Assembly (NCBI GenBank): GCA_013388745.1
Contig: JACAER010000016.1
Location: 62,001-126,000 of the forward strand
DNA: 64,000 bases
Direction: 5' to 3'
DNA from: Chloroflexota bacterium
Lineage (GTDB): Bacteria > Chloroflexota > Anaerolineae > Aggregatilineales > Phototrophicaceae
Positions 42,686-51,345 of this stretch are shown here, piece by piece (within the stretch, counting starts at the first letter, position 1; each line of letters starts with the position of its first letter). Made by a program: the position numbers and the translations under genes. The notes under the pieces were generated by a model that was given only the letters and a program-made list of their open reading frames with translations, was not told where the DNA came from and ran no database searches.

Positions 42686-44671
42686 TTACGGCGCGGGTGT
42701 GCCTGTCACGGCGGCTGTGGCCTCGGCAGTGGCTTCGGCAGTGACTTCCGGTGTGGCCGCCGCTGCTGCTTCCTGTGCCTGCGTAAAGGCCTGTTCAAGA
42801 CCCAGACGCAGATCCGGCAGTTGTTCTTCGGTCACGCCGACAAAGGCGCCATTGGTCGCCAACAGCGCGAAATTCTCGTCCGCCAGCATGTACCACAGGA
42901 AGGACTGCACCGCGATATTGGTCAGCGCTGTTGTCCTGACCAGCAGGCGACCGTCGCGAGTCAGCGGATAGGTGTTGTCGGAGATAGTTTGATCGCTGGG
43001 GGCGATGCAGCCCGTGCCGGCATTGACCGAGACAAGCTGCATGTTGGCTTGCCCGCTGGCAAGCACTTCCTGGTACTCTTCCCAGCTCATATAGGTCAGG
43101 CCGCCTTCGACATTGGCAACCGCGGCGGCGCGATAGCGTGCGTCACGATTGCTTTCGGCCACATCCTGGCGCACCGGCGTGTTGGCGCCAGCGGCGCGCA
43201 AAATGAGCAGATCGCTGTAAGGATTCCCCGTATCCGGGCTGACAAGAATCATGTTTTGCGCGGGGAACGATGCATCGACCTGATTCCAGGTGGTGACTGT
43301 ATCCGTCGAGCCAACGCCCCATATCGTGGTAATCTGCTGGTTTGTCAGGCAGGCCAGATAGGGACTGTTCGCATTGGCAACCAACACGACCACCTGGCGT
43401 CCCAGATAGAGGTTATAGGTCGCAATGTTGTTGTTGGCGCAGGTGGTCGCGATATCTGCCGGCAGTTCTTGCGTCGAGAGCGCGATGTCGATTTCGCCAT
43501 TGCACAGGCGTCGGAAACCGTCGGCCTGCCCGTTGGCATTGACCGTGAAGGTCACGCCGGGATAAGTGGCGGTAAACGCGGTTTGAAGTGTATTGACGAA
43601 GCCAAAGAGGTTCGTCGAACCGGCGATAGTGACCGCCCCGCTCACGCCTGCCGGAATCTGGAAGGTTGTCAGGTCGTCGGTGAATTGACGGCCATCGCCT
43701 TCACCCGTCAGCGCAGCGCGATTCGTCTCATACACGGAGGTGGTGGGAGCGACAAAACCCGCGCTGGCAATAATCGTGGCAGAAACTTCGCTGGTCGCGA
43801 AAGTCACCAGTTCCGTCAATCCCGCTTTGCTCAGGCTGGCGCGGTTGACATACAGCAGCAGGCGTTCGTTGGCGCTGTAGGTCAGGTTGACTACGTTGTC
43901 GGCGGTGGCATCGACGCAGGCATTGCCCGTGCTGTTAAGCTGCAAAATGCGCACAGAAGCACCGGCGGCCTGCGCTGTCGGCAGCGTCACAACGCCGATC
44001 GCGCCGGGAGTCGCGCCGACCTGCGCGATGATCTCGGCCTCTGTAGGTAAGCTCGTGGCATCCGAACGAATTCCATCGCCAATGACGACACGATCTAGCA
44101 GACGATAGGTGGCAGAGTCGGGTGCGGTGACCAACACGCTCAGCGGCAGATCGGGGTTGGCAGTATTGACCTGATTCCAGTTGGTGATTAAGCCGCTGGC
44201 GCTGGGAGCAAAGACAGAGGCCAATGCATCCGTCGTGAGGCACTGGTTATAAGCGGCCTGTGGATTGCCGATAAAGGCCAGCACATTGTATGCCAACAGC
44301 AGTTCGAGATAGTTCACCCCGGCGGTCTGGCAGGCCGTATCTTCATCGAGGGTAATTGAACGGCTGGCAAGCGCAATATCGGCCTGACCGCTGCACAGGC
44401 GCGCGAAGCCTTGTGTTGAACCAACCGGGTCAGCAGCAACGGTTTCGGCGATCCCGCTGGCGGCAGCGAGCGCGTCAAACAACGGCGCAAGCAGAGCCGA
44501 ACCGGATACCGTAATGGGGCCAGTAGGGACAGCAGCGGTGGGAGCGGGAGCTGCTGTTGGAGCGGGAGTTCCCGTTGGCGTTGGGGTGACCTCCTGGGCT
44601 GCCGCTGCGCTCACAGTCAACAAAAGCGCGAGCAGGGCGAGAAGCGCTGCCCGACGCTGAAATATTCTCAT
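42686..44671 (-). CDS. Secreted protein with two tandem PstS-like substrate-binding domains
   Basis: The 661 residues start at the ATG at 44671 (GGAG seven bases before), with a signal peptide (MRIFQRRAALLALLALLLTV) and a Thr/Pro-rich linker. Two type-2 periplasmic-binding domains follow: the first from ITVSGSALLAPLFDALA, the second from VTIAGSTNLFGFVNTLQTAF. Each has PstS-like SGS/GST starts and the 'A-L-A-S-R'/'D-I-A-L-S-T' segment. The C-terminal tail is Ala/Thr-rich. PstS binds phosphate for the PstCAB importer, but no pst genes are near, so this is an orphan, and in the second domain the usual Ser/Arg ligands are uncertain. It may be a phosphate or other anion sensor or scavenger. Confidence 0.88.
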   Translation of the reverse strand: MRIFQRRAALLALLALLLTVSAAAAQEVTPTPTGTPAPTAAPAPTAAVPTGPITVSGSALLAPLFDALAAASGIAETVAADPVGSTQGFARLCSGQADIALASRSITLDEDTACQTAGVNYLELLLAYNVLAFIGNPQAAYNQCLTTDALASVFAPSASGLITNWNQVNTANPDLPLSVLVTAPDSATYRLLDRVVIGDGIRSDATSLPTEAEIIAQVGATPGAIGVVTLPTAQAAGASVRILQLNSTGNACVDATADNVVNLTYSANERLLLYVNRASLSKAGLTELVTFATSEVSATIIASAGFVAPTTSVYETNRAALTGEGDGRQFTDDLTTFQIPAGVSGAVTIAGSTNLFGFVNTLQTAFTATYPGVTFTVNANGQADGFRRLCNGEIDIALSTQELPADIATTCANNNIATYNLYLGRQVVVLVANANSPYLACLTNQQITTIWGVGSTDTVTTWNQVDASFPAQNMILVSPDTGNPYSDLLILRAAGANTPVRQDVAESNRDARYRAAAVANVEGGLTYMSWEEYQEVLASGQANMQLVSVNAGTGCIAPSDQTISDNTYPLTRDGRLLVRTTALTNIAVQSFLWYMLADENFALLATNGAFVGVTEEQLPDLRLGLEQAFTQAQEAAAAATPEVTAEATAEATAAVTGTPAP

Positions 44672-44703
44672 AGGGATGCTCCTTAGCACGGTGTATAATA
44701 AGG

Positions 44704-44719
44704 AATTGCCGGGGCAATT
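44704..44719. promoter_or_regulatory. 16-bp perfect palindrome in the divergent promoter region
   Basis: AATTGCC-GG-GGCAATT is an exact 7-bp inverted repeat with a 2-base spacer, midway between the tandem binding protein (44671, minus) and the truncated haemoglobin (44771, plus). TTATACA on the minus strand lies just beyond. It looks like an operator site for a dimeric repressor that could control both genes. Confidence 0.5.
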
Positions 44720-44770
44720 GTACCGTCCTGTGCTTAATTGTCCAGTCAAACTTTTAACGTGAAGCAGCGC

Positions 44771-45160
44771 ATGGCCGAAGCAAGCTCTGTTTATGAACTG
44801 GTGGGTGGCGATCCGACCTTCGAGCGATTGGTCGAAGAATTTTATGCGCGCGTGGAAGCCGATCCCGTGTTGCGCCCTTTGTTTCCCGACGATCTTGAGC
44901 CAGGCAAGCGCTGGCAGTTTTTGTTTTTGACCCAGTTTTTCGGCGGGCCGCAGCGTTATGCGCTAGAACGCGGGCATCCGCGCCTGCGAATGCGGCATGG
45001 CCCATTCCCGATCAGCCAGCAAGCGCGCGATCACTGGCTGGCGCACATGCTGGCGGCGATTGACGAAGTCGGTATCGCTGAACCGGCGCGCGGCATCCTG
45101 CGTGAGTACTTTGAGCGCGGCTCGACCTTCATGATTAACCACTATCAGGCTGAGGAATAA
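44771..45160 (+). CDS. Group II truncated haemoglobin (trHbO)
   Basis: The 129 residues have the trHb pattern: VYELVGGDPTFERLVEEFYARV with Phe/Tyr at the B10 region, distal Trp-Gln segment KRWQFLFLTQFFGGPQRY, proximal His in RMRHGPFPI, and Trp-G8 in RDHWLAHMLAAI. Group II globins bind O2, often for peroxide or NO detoxification. I start at the ATG at 44771; in-frame sites further up have no SD. The stop and the ATG of the next gene overlap (TAATG), so the membrane protein is translationally coupled. It is divergent from the tandem binding protein. Confidence 0.93.
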   Translation: MAEASSVYELVGGDPTFERLVEEFYARVEADPVLRPLFPDDLEPGKRWQFLFLTQFFGGPQRYALERGHPRLRMRHGPFPISQQARDHWLAHMLAAIDEVGIAEPARGILREYFERGSTFMINHYQAEE

Positions 45161-45594
45161 TGCCTACGCCATCGCCCAGGAAGCTCAAAACCAGCCCGCC
45201 GCCCCCACCCGCTGCTCTGCCGGAACGCGATCTTTCGTGGTTAGTGCGCTCGCTGCTCAGGATACCCCGTTTGCTGCGTATCCTGATCTGCGCAGTTTTC
45301 GGCTTTGCGGTGACGCTGGGCACTACCCCCATAATTGATTACCTCTACCTGAGATTCATTTACAACGACAGCACTGAACTGACGCGTTCTATCCACGCCG
45401 CTGTGCCTGCGCTCATCGAGATCAGTTTAGGGCTTGCCATGTACATGGTAGGATGGTTATGCTTTGTGGGCACGCGCGCCGAGACGCCTACAGCGCGGCC
45501 TGCCGTGCTGTGGTATTTCGGGGCGGGGAGTCTGGCGGTTTTTCTCGTGCTGTTGTGGATTATACAGGGGGCGATTTCGCTCACCCTGTCATGA
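45160..45594 (+). CDS. Membrane protein coupled to the truncated haemoglobin
   Basis: The 144 residues begin with a Pro/Lys-rich lead (MPTPSPRKLKTSPPPPPAAL) and hold three predicted helices (about 40-60 RILICAVFGFAVTLGTTPII, 81-102 LIEISLGLAMYMVGWLCFVG and 116-138 WYFGAGSLAVFLVLLWIIQG). No family was recognised. Its start codon overlaps the stop of the globin gene by one base, so the two are made together; it could anchor or serve a globin-linked redox process, which is speculation. The gap after it (45595-45707) has no visible gene. Confidence 0.75.
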   Translation: MPTPSPRKLKTSPPPPPAALPERDLSWLVRSLLRIPRLLRILICAVFGFAVTLGTTPIIDYLYLRFIYNDSTELTRSIHAAVPALIEISLGLAMYMVGWLCFVGTRAETPTARPAVLWYFGAGSLAVFLVLLWIIQGAISLTLS

Positions 45595-45707
45595 GTCGCT
45601 GCTGATTGCTTTTGCATTGATCGTAGAGGCCAAAAAATCGGGAGTAACAATGCTCGCGTCGCCAGTTGTTTTGGGATATTTGGGATAGCTTGGGATAAGG
45701 GGATGCT

Positions 45708-46292
45708 ATGTTAAGGAATGGACTGCTGATCGCGCTTGTCGGGCTGCTGCTGGCGGCGTGCAATGCACAGCCGACACCTGTGCTGCCTACGCTTGTACCC
45801 TCAAACACCCCTTTGCCGACGCAAGCCGAAACCCCGACACCACAACCGCAGCCCACTGAAATTGTCGCGACGTTTGCCCTGCCGCCCACATGGACTCCTA
45901 CCGCGATCTCCAGCCCCACGCCCGCCCCGGCTACACCAACACTCGAACCCACCATTCCGCAGGTGACGGCCTTGGATGTGTGCGGCACGTTCGGTGTCGA
46001 TTATTCACGCACGACGCGCCAGTTCCCGCTCAACACAGAGCCAACCCTCGCCTGGACAGCAGTCGCGGGAGCATCGATCTACCGGATTTCGCTGTTTGCC
46101 GCGGATGCCAATGGGATTCTGACGACGCTTTTTGATGATGTCTACGTCGCTGAGACAAGCTATACCATCACTAGCGGCATTTTCCAGTTTCAGGTCGGCA
46201 CGGTCTACGGTTGGGAAGTGTATCCCATTGATAATTTGAACCGCCAGATGTGCCTCTCGCGCGGGGCGGAACTGATACCGTTCCAGCCTTAG
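45708..46292 (+). CDS. Predicted lipoprotein with a Thr/Pro-rich linker
   Basis: The 194 residues start with a type II signal peptide and lipobox LLAAC (Cys18). A long Pro/Thr/Gln-rich linker (residues about 20-85) leads to a small beta-rich C-terminal domain (LDVCGTFGVDYSRTTRQFPL, then FQVGTVYGWEVYPID). Two Cys in the domain (VCG, MCL) could form a disulfide. It should be anchored to the outer face of the membrane. No family was recognised. It overlaps the 3' end of thyX by 4 bases, convergent. Confidence 0.82.
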   Translation: MLRNGLLIALVGLLLAACNAQPTPVLPTLVPSNTPLPTQAETPTPQPQPTEIVATFALPPTWTPTAISSPTPAPATPTLEPTIPQVTALDVCGTFGVDYSRTTRQFPLNTEPTLAWTAVAGASIYRISLFAADANGILTTLFDDVYVAETSYTITSGIFQFQVGTVYGWEVYPIDNLNRQMCLSRGAELIPFQP

Positions 46293-47011
46293 CGATCAGC
46301 GTGCACGATATACTGTTCAAAGGCCTCGGCTGTCCACGGCAGGGCGGGCTTGAAAAAATGCTCGTAGATGGCCTGCGCGTAGACGCGGATTTCGTACTGC
46401 GCGTCCTGTGCCATGCGCAGCTTGAGCAGATGCATCAGATTATGCGCATCGGCTTTGATGACGCCGGTATAGTACACGGCGAAACCAGGCAAAAACAGCC
46501 GTGCCAGCTCTTTTGAGACGCCGGCATCCAGCGCTTCCCGATACAACTTATAACTCTGCTCATAATGCTGCACAAGCCTGGCCTTAAGCTGCGCGGCGGC
46601 CTGTGCATCCACCTCCCCCTCGCTGGCCTGTTTGTTACTGGCGGACTGCTTGCGCCAGACATCGGGCGCGTAATAGTCGTTTTCTTCGAAAGGGGTATAG
46701 CGCCCGCTCTGTAGATTCAAATTCAGCGTGCGATGCCGCACCAACTGCCACCAGGTCACCAGCGGCGCGCGCAGGCGAAATTTGAACTCCACCATTTCAA
46801 ACGGACTGGTGTGTTTATGCTTGAGCAGGTAATGCAGCAGCTTTTTGTCTTTGTCTGCCCCTTTGCTTTCGCCCATAAAACTGACGCGCGCCGCGTTGAC
46901 AATTGCCAGATCACCGGATACGCCGGTGCTGGGATGCGGCAGCATATCCACCAGTTCGATCCATCCTTGATCGAGTACGTCAATTTTTTTGCCGATGAGG
47001 GGGTCTTGCAT
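46289..47011 (-). CDS. thyX: Flavin-dependent thymidylate synthase ThyX
   Basis: A 240-residue ThyX. The signature 'RHRxxSxNxxSxRY' appears as RHRTLNLNLQSGRY, with Asn replacing the usual first Ser. FAD-contacting segments EMVEFKFRLRAPLVTWWQLV and the C-terminal FLPGFAVYYTGVIKADAHNLMHLLKLR are present. ThyX makes dTMP from dUMP using methylene-THF and NAD(P)H and replaces ThyA. The ATG at 47011 lies 14 bases after the ruvA stop, so thyX is probably the last gene of the yebC-ruvC-ruvA transcript. Confidence 0.96.
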   Translation of the reverse strand: MQDPLIGKKIDVLDQGWIELVDMLPHPSTGVSGDLAIVNAARVSFMGESKGADKDKKLLHYLLKHKHTSPFEMVEFKFRLRAPLVTWWQLVRHRTLNLNLQSGRYTPFEENDYYAPDVWRKQSASNKQASEGEVDAQAAAQLKARLVQHYEQSYKLYREALDAGVSKELARLFLPGFAVYYTGVIKADAHNLMHLLKLRMAQDAQYEIRVYAQAIYEHFFKPALPWTAEAFEQYIVHADR

Positions 47012-47025
47012 CCCGCTTTTCCTTG

Positions 47026-47595
47026 CTAGAAAAATTGCAGCGCCAGGCGAATACGCGCTTCGATGTCTTTGGGCGCGTCTTTGGGCAGGGCTTGCACAGC
47101 GCTTTGGGCTTCGACAATGCTGTAACCCAGGGCGACAAGCGCATCGACAACATCGGTATTGAGATCGTCGAAAATATCGCCCGGCGCAATATCCAGTCCG
47201 CTGGGGATTTTGTCTTTCAGTTCCAGCGCGATCTTCTGTGCGGTCTTTTTGCCGATTCCCGGCACGCGCGTGAGGATTTCGTGACGTTCGCTCAACACCG
47301 CGCTGCGCAGATTATCGAGACTCAGGGTGCTGAGAATCGCCAGGGCGATTTTGGGGCCGACACCGTTGATATTGATGAGCAAGTTAAAAAAATCACGTTC
47401 AGCCGTCGTAGCGAAGCCGTAGAGGGTGAGCGAGTCTTCGCGCACGATAAGCTGGGTGTGCAAAAAGCCCTGATCGTCCGTCAGGCGTTCGAGCGTCGAA
47501 AAGGGCGCAAAGACCTTGAAGCCGACGCCACCCACGACGATGATAGCATGATCAGCGTGTTTGGAGACAATGCGTCCCTGAATGCTGGCGATCAC
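47026..47595 (-). CDS. ruvA: Holliday junction branch-migration protein RuvA
   Basis: The 189 residues begin with the OB-fold (MIASIQGRIVSKHADHAIIV). Two helix-hairpin-helix motifs follow (LLININGVGPKIALAIL and ILTRVPGIGKKTAQKIALEL), with the C-terminal RuvB-binding domain (DVVDALVALGYSIVEAQSAV). RuvA holds the junction for the RuvB motor. ruvB is not adjacent. It follows ruvC by 12 bases. Confidence 0.97.
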   Translation of the reverse strand: MIASIQGRIVSKHADHAIIVVGGVGFKVFAPFSTLERLTDDQGFLHTQLIVREDSLTLYGFATTAERDFFNLLININGVGPKIALAILSTLSLDNLRSAVLSERHEILTRVPGIGKKTAQKIALELKDKIPSGLDIAPGDIFDDLNTDVVDALVALGYSIVEAQSAVQALPKDAPKDIEARIRLALQFF

Positions 47596-47607
47596 GGCTG
47601 CCCCCCT

Positions 47608-48096
47608 CTATCCCAGACCGTTGTAACGAAAGCTGTGCACTTCGGTGATGGCGATGGCCAGCGCGTCCGCGGCGTCATCAGGTTTGGGGATGTCTTGCAG
47701 CCCCAGCAGAATGCGCACCATTTCCTGCATCTGTGGCTTTTTGGCGTTGCCATAGCCGGAAATCGCCTGCTTGATGACATGCGGCTTGTGCTCGCTGATA
47801 GGCAAGCCGGCCTGCGCCAGCGCCAGCAGAATCACGCCCCGCCCCTGGGCCACGGTCATGGCTGTCGTGACATTTTTGGCGAAAAACAGTTCTTCTACCG
47901 CCGCGCGATCTGGTGTATGTTGATCGGCAAGCTGCTTGATGCCGCTGTATATCATCTCGAGGCGCTGCCACATGGGAAGTGAAGGCGGCGTCGTAATGAC
48001 GCCATAATGAACGGCCTGGAGCGTGCCGTCGGGCAGCTCGCGCACCAGGCCGTATCCGACTGTGGCTGTACCGGGATCGATACCCAGAACGAGCAT
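47608..48096 (-). CDS. ruvC: Crossover junction endodeoxyribonuclease RuvC
   Basis: The 162 residues show the RNase H-like fold: first catalytic Asp in LGIDPGTATVGYG, Glu in AAVEELFFAKN, and the C-terminal HKPHVIKQAISGYGNAKK and DDAADALAIAI with the last acidic residues. RuvC cuts Holliday junctions in a symmetric way. Its ATG overlaps the yebC stop by one base (TGATG). Order yebC-ruvC-ruvA is a common arrangement. Confidence 0.97.
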   Translation of the reverse strand: MLVLGIDPGTATVGYGLVRELPDGTLQAVHYGVITTPPSLPMWQRLEMIYSGIKQLADQHTPDRAAVEELFFAKNVTTAMTVAQGRGVILLALAQAGLPISEHKPHVIKQAISGYGNAKKPQMQEMVRILLGLQDIPKPDDAADALAIAITEVHSFRYNGLG

Positions 48097-48848
48097 CAGG
48101 CGGTCTCTAGGGCAGCAAGGACTTGGTCGGTGATGAGCATATTGGAAGCGACTGTCTGCACGTCGTCCAATTCTTCAAGCTGCTCCATCAGGCGCATGTT
48201 CTGAAGCGATTTTTCCAGCGAGACTTCGGTTTCGTTTTTGGCTTCCCAACGCAGTTCGGCTTCGGCAATGGCATAGCCTGCGTCGATGAGCACTTGTTCG
48301 ACATGGCCGAACCGGTCACGTGGCGTGATGATCAGAATCGCGCCATCCTCGTTCTGTACATCGTCCGCGCCAGCTTCGGCGGCCAGCATGAAGATTTCGT
48401 CAAAATCCAGTTTTTGACCTTCGAGCGTGATGAAGCCCTTGCGCTCAAACTGCCAGGCCACCGACCCTGCCGAGGCCAGGCTGCCGCCTGCGCGGTTAAA
48501 CACACGCTTGATGTCGGCCAGCGTGCGGTTTTTGTTATCGGTCAGGACATCCATCAGAAAAGCGACGCCTTCGAGTCCATAACCCTCGTAGGTTAACTCC
48601 TCGACCTCATCCGCGCCGCCCGTGCCTGTACCGCGCGAAATGGCACGCTCGATGTTTTCCTTCGGCATGTTGGACGCTTTGGCTTTCTGGATGGCGAGCT
48701 TCAGTCTGGCATTGGCGTTTTCATCGCCGCCGCCTTCGCGCGCCGCCAGCATAATATCGCGCGCTAGGCGCGTAAAAATCTTGCCACGTTTAGCGTCTTC
48801 AGCGCCTTTTTTGCGCTTGATGGTTGACCACTTGCTATGCCCGGACAT
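48096..48848 (-). CDS. yebC: YebC/PmpR-family DNA-binding / translation-linked protein
   Basis: The 250 residues start at the ATG at 48848 (MSGHSKWSTIKRKKGAED, GGAG 7 bases before), the canonical N-terminus; an earlier start would add 45 residues that do not belong to the family. Conserved segments VAFLMDVLTDNKNRTLADIK, GSVAWQFERKGFI and LMEQLEELDDVQTVASNM are present. YebC proteins are described as transcriptional regulators and, more recently, as helpers of translation at proline stretches. First gene of the yebC-ruvC-ruvA-thyX operon. Confidence 0.96.
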   Translation of the reverse strand: MSGHSKWSTIKRKKGAEDAKRGKIFTRLARDIMLAAREGGGDENANARLKLAIQKAKASNMPKENIERAISRGTGTGGADEVEELTYEGYGLEGVAFLMDVLTDNKNRTLADIKRVFNRAGGSLASAGSVAWQFERKGFITLEGQKLDFDEIFMLAAEAGADDVQNEDGAILIITPRDRFGHVEQVLIDAGYAIAEAELRWEAKNETEVSLEKSLQNMRLMEQLEELDDVQTVASNMLITDQVLAALETA

Positions 48849-49000
48849 GCAACAGCTCCATGAATATCTAAAAGTTGCTTCGACAGGTTTATAATGATAA
48901 TTATACTGCACACGTAAAGCAGCGTCGAGACAGGGCAGTATCGGCAGGCGCGGCGATTTCTGAGTATACTTGGAGTTGGGCACACAGGAGGCGCTTTCGC

Positions 49001-49360
49001 GTGGACTTTAAATTCGACGTCATGATTATGAGCGGGGTCGAAGATGGCTCGGTGCTCAAATATAATTCGGGCAGCGGCGATGGCCAGACTAGCGCGCATA
49101 AATGGACACTGACCATTGGCCGCCGTGATGACAATGATGTGTGCCTGCGCAACGACACCTATATTTCGCGCCAGCACGCCAAACTGCACTACGAAAATGC
49201 TGTATGGCAGCTCGAAGACTGCAACAGCACCAATGGCACGTTTATCGAAAACCCGGCCAATTCGTTTGAGGACACGCGCGTCAACGGCACTATTCCCCTG
49301 CAAATCGGGCAACTGTTTCGCGTCGGGCGCACCTGGCTGCGCATCCAAATTTCGGAGTGA
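49001..49360 (+). CDS. FHA-domain protein
   Basis: A 119-residue protein starting at a GTG at 49001, which has AGGAGG nine bases upstream; in-frame readings further up lack an SD. It is almost entirely one FHA domain: LTIGRRDDNDVCLRNDTYIS with the conserved Gly-Arg, SRQHAKLHYEN with Ser/His, and NSTNGTFIEN with the phospho-Thr-contacting Asn-Gly. FHA domains bind phosphothreonine, so a Ser/Thr kinase partner is expected. The next gene, three bases downstream, encodes a Clp-N/kinase-like fusion, which could be that partner or its target. Confidence 0.9.
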   Translation: MDFKFDVMIMSGVEDGSVLKYNSGSGDGQTSAHKWTLTIGRRDDNDVCLRNDTYISRQHAKLHYENAVWQLEDCNSTNGTFIENPANSFEDTRVNGTIPLQIGQLFRVGRTWLRIQISE

Positions 49361-49363
49361 ACC

Positions 49364-51298
49364 ATGTCCACCATCCCACTGCGTGATATTTTGATCAGCG
49401 CGCGCCAGGAAGCCTACCGGATGCGGCATTTTTATCTGGGAGTCGAACACCTGTTTATCGCCCTGCTGGAGATCAAAGGCGGTCTGGCCAGCAGCATTAT
49501 GGAAGGGCATGGGCTGGCGACAGAATATGTCATTGACGCGATTCGGCGTAAGGTGGGCAAAGGCAGCCGCCACCGGCTCTGGGCCGGTATCCCCAACACA
49601 CCGCGCACCGAAGTGGTGCTGGCAATCGCCAACGAACTGGCCGTCGAAACTTCGCGCAAGGAGATCAGTGAGCAGGATTTACTGATCGCGATTCTGGAGG
49701 AAAACGAGAATATCCCGGTGCGCGTGCTGCGAATCCTGAATCAGGACATCGCCGAGCTGACGAAAGAAGCGCGCACGAAAGTGAATACCAACAACGCGCA
49801 GCAAGCCTTCGTGAAAATCGATTATGGGCCGCATTTCAATCGCAACGAGGCGCTCTCTGAGCAGCATTTGTTAGTGCTGCGGCGTATGTTTTACGGTTAC
49901 GACGAGATTCGGGTTGAACGGCGTTTGACCGGTGGGTATACCAAGGCGCTGGTGCTGGTCGTGACGCCTATCAACAGCGACCAGCGCGAAGATGCTGCGG
50001 TGGTCGTCAAGATTGATCAGGCCGACATCATTCTGGACGAAGCGCAGCGCTACGATACGAACGTCAAGGCCTCGCTGCCGCCCTTCAGCGCGCGCTTGGT
50101 AGACCGGCCCACCGCGCCGGAAAAATCCGATTTCGCCGGCATCAAATATACCTTTGTGGGCAACGACACCGCCTCATCGAAAGATATGCGCTTTGTGGCG
50201 GCTGCGCTGGGCGCGCCGAAGCTGGCGGATTGGCTGAAAAACGGCTTGTTCCCGCTGTTCGGCAAGACCTGGTGGCAGCAGCGCCGCCCGTATCGTTTTC
50301 AGGCCTGGCGCGAATACGATGGCATCTTGCCGCCCATCCTGACGCTGGAACTGGTTGATGAAAAGGAAGTGCCGGCCAACGCGCATTTGCTTAAGATGCC
50401 AATCAAGCGTTCGCGCCTCAAACAGCTTGAATATGGCGACATCGTGCTCATCGAAAACTTCACGGTTTCCAAAGTCTATCGTGACCGTAAGGCGATACAA
50501 CTGGCGGCGGCGCAGGGCAGCGACGCGGCCACGGCCTATAAAATCGAGATGCGCGGCATTGATCTGGACAAAGACGCTTATTATCGCGGTGAGGTGGTTG
50601 AGCGTATCGCCGGCAAGGTGTGGAAGACGCGCCATGAGCATCTCATCACAGCGGCGCGCACGTTGGAACCGGATTTTGACATTAACGCCGAATTTATTCC
50701 GTCGGGCTTAGACTCCCCCGCCAGACTGCAAAATCCGCTGAACTTTTATGACACGCTGCTGGAAACGTCTGTCAACGGTTCGCTGAGCAAAATCCACGGC
50801 GATTTGCATCTGGGGAATCTGCTGCTGGGGCCGGGCGATAACCCGTCGCTCATCGACTTCGCGCAGACACGCGATGGGCATACGGTCTTTGATTGGATTA
50901 CGCTGGAAATCAGCCTGCTGAGCGATCTGATTATGCCGGCAGTGGGCAGCGAATGGCAGGACGCGCGCAAGCTGCTCAAGTATCTGCAAGCGCTGAACAA
51001 ACGCGAAGCGCTGCCGCCGGGTGATAGTAAACTGGCAGAACTGTTCAGCGTCATCCAAGCGGTGCGGGACATCGCGCAAGAATGCCTGACCGATGCGGAA
51101 GACTGGTCGGAATACTTCGTGGGTATGACACTGTGCGGGCTGCGCGCGCTGACGTGGGATACGATGAGCATCGGCACACGGCGGCTGATGTTTATGCTCG
51201 CGGCGCTGTCACTGGCGTATTCGCAGCCCTCGCAAAAAGCAGCTGCGCCCTCGCCAGATGCTACCGAAATTGGCGATAACACCGCGGGACAGGGATAG
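49364..51298 (+). CDS. Clp-N domain fused to an aminoglycoside-phosphotransferase/kinase-like domain
   Basis: The 644 residues begin with a Clp-N repeat domain (ILISARQEAYRMRHFYLGVEHLFIALLEIK in two segments, up to about residue 150, with a second repeat EISEQDLLIAILEE). From about residue 180 to 600 lies a large phosphotransferase-like domain: a glycine-containing loop RLTGGYTKALVLVV, a lysine in AAVVVKIDQADII, and the Brenner-type catalytic loop HGDLHLGNLLLG followed by LIDFAQT in place of the DFG/DxD motif. It resembles APH-fold domains found in ternary conflict-type systems (TCAD-like); this recall is not certain. No AAA+ motor is present. With the FHA protein it forms a two-gene unit that would link phosphorylation to a Clp-type partner. 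Confidence 0.85.
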   Translation: MSTIPLRDILISARQEAYRMRHFYLGVEHLFIALLEIKGGLASSIMEGHGLATEYVIDAIRRKVGKGSRHRLWAGIPNTPRTEVVLAIANELAVETSRKEISEQDLLIAILEENENIPVRVLRILNQDIAELTKEARTKVNTNNAQQAFVKIDYGPHFNRNEALSEQHLLVLRRMFYGYDEIRVERRLTGGYTKALVLVVTPINSDQREDAAVVVKIDQADIILDEAQRYDTNVKASLPPFSARLVDRPTAPEKSDFAGIKYTFVGNDTASSKDMRFVAAALGAPKLADWLKNGLFPLFGKTWWQQRRPYRFQAWREYDGILPPILTLELVDEKEVPANAHLLKMPIKRSRLKQLEYGDIVLIENFTVSKVYRDRKAIQLAAAQGSDAATAYKIEMRGIDLDKDAYYRGEVVERIAGKVWKTRHEHLITAARTLEPDFDINAEFIPSGLDSPARLQNPLNFYDTLLETSVNGSLSKIHGDLHLGNLLLGPGDNPSLIDFAQTRDGHTVFDWITLEISLLSDLIMPAVGSEWQDARKLLKYLQALNKREALPPGDSKLAELFSVIQAVRDIAQECLTDAEDWSEYFVGMTLCGLRALTWDTMSIGTRRLMFMLAALSLAYSQPSQKAAAPSPDATEIGDNTAGQG

Positions 51299-51303
51299 AT
51301 AAA

Positions 51304-51331
51304 AAGGGCACAGCCAAAGTGCCGTGCCCTT
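51304..51331. terminator. Bidirectional terminator between the Clp-N/kinase gene and leuB
   Basis: AAGGGCAC (51304-51311) and GTGCCCTT (51324-51331) pair around a 12-base loop. On the minus strand TTTTTATC follows, making it the end of the ilv-leu operon transcript after leuB (stop at 51346). Confidence 0.85.
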
Positions 51332-51345
51332 GCGCTTCCTGCGGG

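Noticed and set aside
42821..44050. 409-codon open frame on the plus strand
   Set aside because: Antisense to the tandem phosphate-binding-like gene; no domain or signal is visible in it.
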